A stretch of DNA of 6,717 nt, from assembly GCA_947479075.1 (NCBI GenBank), contig CANJZR010000217.1, forward strand, positions 1-6,717, given 5' to 3'. Of the stretch, positions 5,090 through 6,717 are shown one piece after another. Origin of the DNA: Planctomycetaceae bacterium. Lineage in GTDB: Bacteria > Planctomycetota > Planctomycetia > Planctomycetales > Planctomycetaceae. Both the position numbers and the translations under genes were made by a program. Below the pieces are notes generated by a model that did no database searches, was not told where the DNA came from, and was given only the letters and a program-made list of their open reading frames with translations. Position 1 is the first letter of the stretch. Each line of letters opens with the position of its first letter.

Positions 5090-6717
5090 TCACGGGAGAT
5101 ACAGAAATTCGTTGGATGCCAGGAGCAGCCGACACAGATCAGCCAAGGCGGCATTGCGAGCCGCCTCGGGATTCTTGCTGGATCGCTGGTTCGTCTGGTT
5201 CTTCAGGAATTCACGACAGCTGCTCAGTTCTTCTCCAGATGGTTCCCGGGAGAACGCGACATCGAAAGCATACCGGATCTGCCCGTCATCCGTGGCGGGA
5301 CTCGCATGCGCCATGATCCGCTGTGCGAATTCCCTCCCCATCCGCTGAGAGAACTCACTATTGAGCATCGACAAAGACTGGGCCACGACGTTCGACGAAC
5401 TCCGAGAAACACAGTTCGGGTCCGGGGACGCTTGATCAAACGTCCGCAGGAATGTCAGCGGCTGACTGCGTCGCATCATGATATAGATGCTGCGTCGATC
5501 GACTTCATGGGGGCCAGGGCCAGCAGGAGCTGCCAAAACGACTTGGCGGTTACCGGGGTCGACGACCGCTACGGAAGGTCCGCCTGCCTTCGGATTCAAG
5601 ACACCCGCCACAGACAGCATCGAGTCGCGGATCTGTTCCGCTTCCAGACGATGGACCGGGAAACGGCTGTAAGAGGAGTTCTGGGGATCTTTCACTGCTG
5701 CCAGATCGGATGCCTCGCCCGATTGACGGTAGGTCCGGGAGAGAACGATCAGCCGATGGATGTATTTCAAACGCCACCCACTGTCGACGAGTTCCGAGGC
5801 TAGCCACTCCAGGAGTTCTGGATGAGTCGGCTCGACTCCGCTGGTACCGAAGTTCTCGGGTGATGGGACCAGCCCCTGACCAAAATGACCTCGCCACAAG
5901 CGATCGACCTGAACCCGAGCCAGGAGTGCAGCGGGACGTGATCCCGCCTGAGTCGCCCAGCGAGCAAACGCCAAGCGCCGCCCGGTGGTCGTTCTCGCGT
6001 CGACAGGTGAAGAAGCATCTGGCTCAGTGACCGGAACGATTTCGTGCGATCCGTCAGACAAGGCCGACAGTCCCGCCGCTGGAACCGGTTCGCCTGGCTG
6101 AAAATAATCGCCACGATGCAGCAACGGCACGTCCGGGAGTTCGGGGCTCAAGTCGGTGGCCCAGGCAATCTTGGCCGGCTCAGGCAATCGCTTGGCGTTC
6201 ACGGCCTGAATTGCAGCTGCCAGTTGCTGCTGCTGGCTGGTCAGCAGATTGCGATATTCCTTCCACGCCTGGTTCAGTTCTTCCGGATTGGTTCCGTCCG
6301 GTGAACTCTCAATGACCACATTGTCGACGATGAAGCTGCGTGAGCAGCACAACTCGAACCCGAACCCGCCGTCGGGGAGTTGTTCCGCCTTGAGCGATAC
6401 CGTTTTCTCTTCGGGTTGCCCATCGACCAGATGCTCCAGCAGGTAGTCCTGCTCCACCGTACGCGTCACCCGGACTCCGTAATTCCGTCCTGGTGTATAC
6501 CCCGAGGTTCCGATCGCACCGAGGCCAGTACTGTCGGCCCCGGGATAATCGAGGTTCAGGCTGGCCCCTCCGGCTGGATTTCCATCGATGAGGAGGTTTC
6601 CACCTGTGACAGGACTGTCGTCATCGTGATCGTGCAAGGCAATGTAGTAGCCGATGCGTCCAGCAGGTGTCCCCCCGGAAATGCGATCAGCCACGAGATC
6701 GAAAGTGACCTGAACCG
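5090..6717 (-). CDS. DUF1553 protein with LamG-like domain, 5' end missing
   Basis: The frame is open from the right edge to the TGA at 5090-5092 and gives 541 residues of a larger protein. Numbering from the first visible codon, residues 1 to about 130 are rich in Gly and beta-type patterns and end in FIVDNVVIESS, like a LamG/concanavalin-type sandwich. A Gln-rich helical linker follows (about 140-175, with QQQQ). From about 243 comes DUF1553, with ARWAT, VQVDRLWRGHFGQGLV, a GW-RLKYIHRLIVLSRTYRQS stretch, and FDQASPDPNCVSR. The C-terminus LLLASNEFLYLP is the expected family ending, so the 3' end is intact. In known planctomycete relatives an N-terminal cytochrome-c-like domain and DUF1549 precede this part; both would lie outside the window. 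A GTG at 6694 in this frame is not the start, because the frame continues to the edge with matching sequence. The partner is the DUF1501 gene 8 nt downstream. The family's function is unknown. Confidence 0.9.
   Translation of the reverse strand, partial: VQVTFDLVADRISGGTPAGRIGYYIALHDHDDDSPVTGGNLLIDGNPAGGASLNLDYPGADSTGLGAIGTSGYTPGRNYGVRVTRTVEQDYLLEHLVDGQPEEKTVSLKAEQLPDGGFGFELCCSRSFIVDNVVIESSPDGTNPEELNQAWKEYRNLLTSQQQQLAAAIQAVNAKRLPEPAKIAWATDLSPELPDVPLLHRGDYFQPGEPVPAAGLSALSDGSHEIVPVTEPDASSPVDARTTTGRRLAFARWATQAGSRPAALLARVQVDRLWRGHFGQGLVPSPENFGTSGVEPTHPELLEWLASELVDSGWRLKYIHRLIVLSRTYRQSGEASDLAAVKDPQNSSYSRFPVHRLEAEQIRDSMLSVAGVLNPKAGGPSVAVVDPGNRQVVLAAPAGPGPHEVDRRSIYIMMRRSQPLTFLRTFDQASPDPNCVSRSSSNVVAQSLSMLNSEFSQRMGREFAQRIMAHASPATDDGQIRYAFDVAFSREPSGEELSSCREFLKNQTNQRSSKNPEAARNAALADLCRLLLASNEFLYLP

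Noticed and set aside
5033..5803. 256-codon open frame on the plus strand opposite the DUF1553 gene
   Set aside because: It lies fully antisense to a gene with clear family motifs, has no recognisable domain, and is the kind of shadow frame expected in GC-rich coding DNA.

Overview
The window looks like chromosomal DNA of a planctomycete, probably one of the Planctomycetaceae-like lineages. The main reason is the adjacent minus-strand pair of a DUF1553 protein carrying an embedded LamG-like beta-sandwich and a DUF1501 protein with a Tat-type leader. This pairing is a hallmark of Planctomycetes and the wider PVC group and occurs in many copies per genome there. The moderately high GC and weak or absent Shine-Dalgarno sites at several starts fit this, but genus and species cannot be read from the sequence.

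Layout, left to right. Positions 1-155 hold the last 50 codons of an unidentified plus-strand gene. It overlaps by 10 nt a TTG-started MoxR-type AAA+ ATPase (146-1093), which is followed after 39 nt by a membrane-anchored DUF58 / vWA-like protein (1133-2593). These three read as one operon, and the last two form the classic MoxR-DUF58 pair. A noncoding stretch of 424 nt follows (2594-3017), with overlapping inverted repeats near its right end. It leads into a small C4 zinc-finger protein of the DksA/TraR family (3018-3332). After a second gene-free stretch (3333-3635), the minus strand carries the DUF1501 gene (3636-5081) and, upstream of it with an 8-nt gap, the 3' part of the DUF1553 gene (5090-6717, running off the right edge).

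Function. The MoxR-DUF58 pair is inferred to be a chaperone-like ATPase with a vWA-type partner acting at the membrane. The DksA/TraR-like protein is inferred to bind RNA polymerase through its secondary channel. The DUF1553-DUF1501 pair is inferred to be exported and co-expressed; its biochemical role is unknown, and planctomycete cytochrome-c-type domains are expected in the part of the first gene that lies outside the window.

I found no rRNA, tRNA, CRISPR array, insertion sequence or clear sign of recent transfer. The window is mostly ordinary planctomycete gene content. The most interesting points are the competing hairpins in front of the DksA-like gene, the DxxExA-type tip of that protein, the degenerate MIDAS of the DUF58 protein, and the apparent absence of Bat-type partners directly after DUF58.
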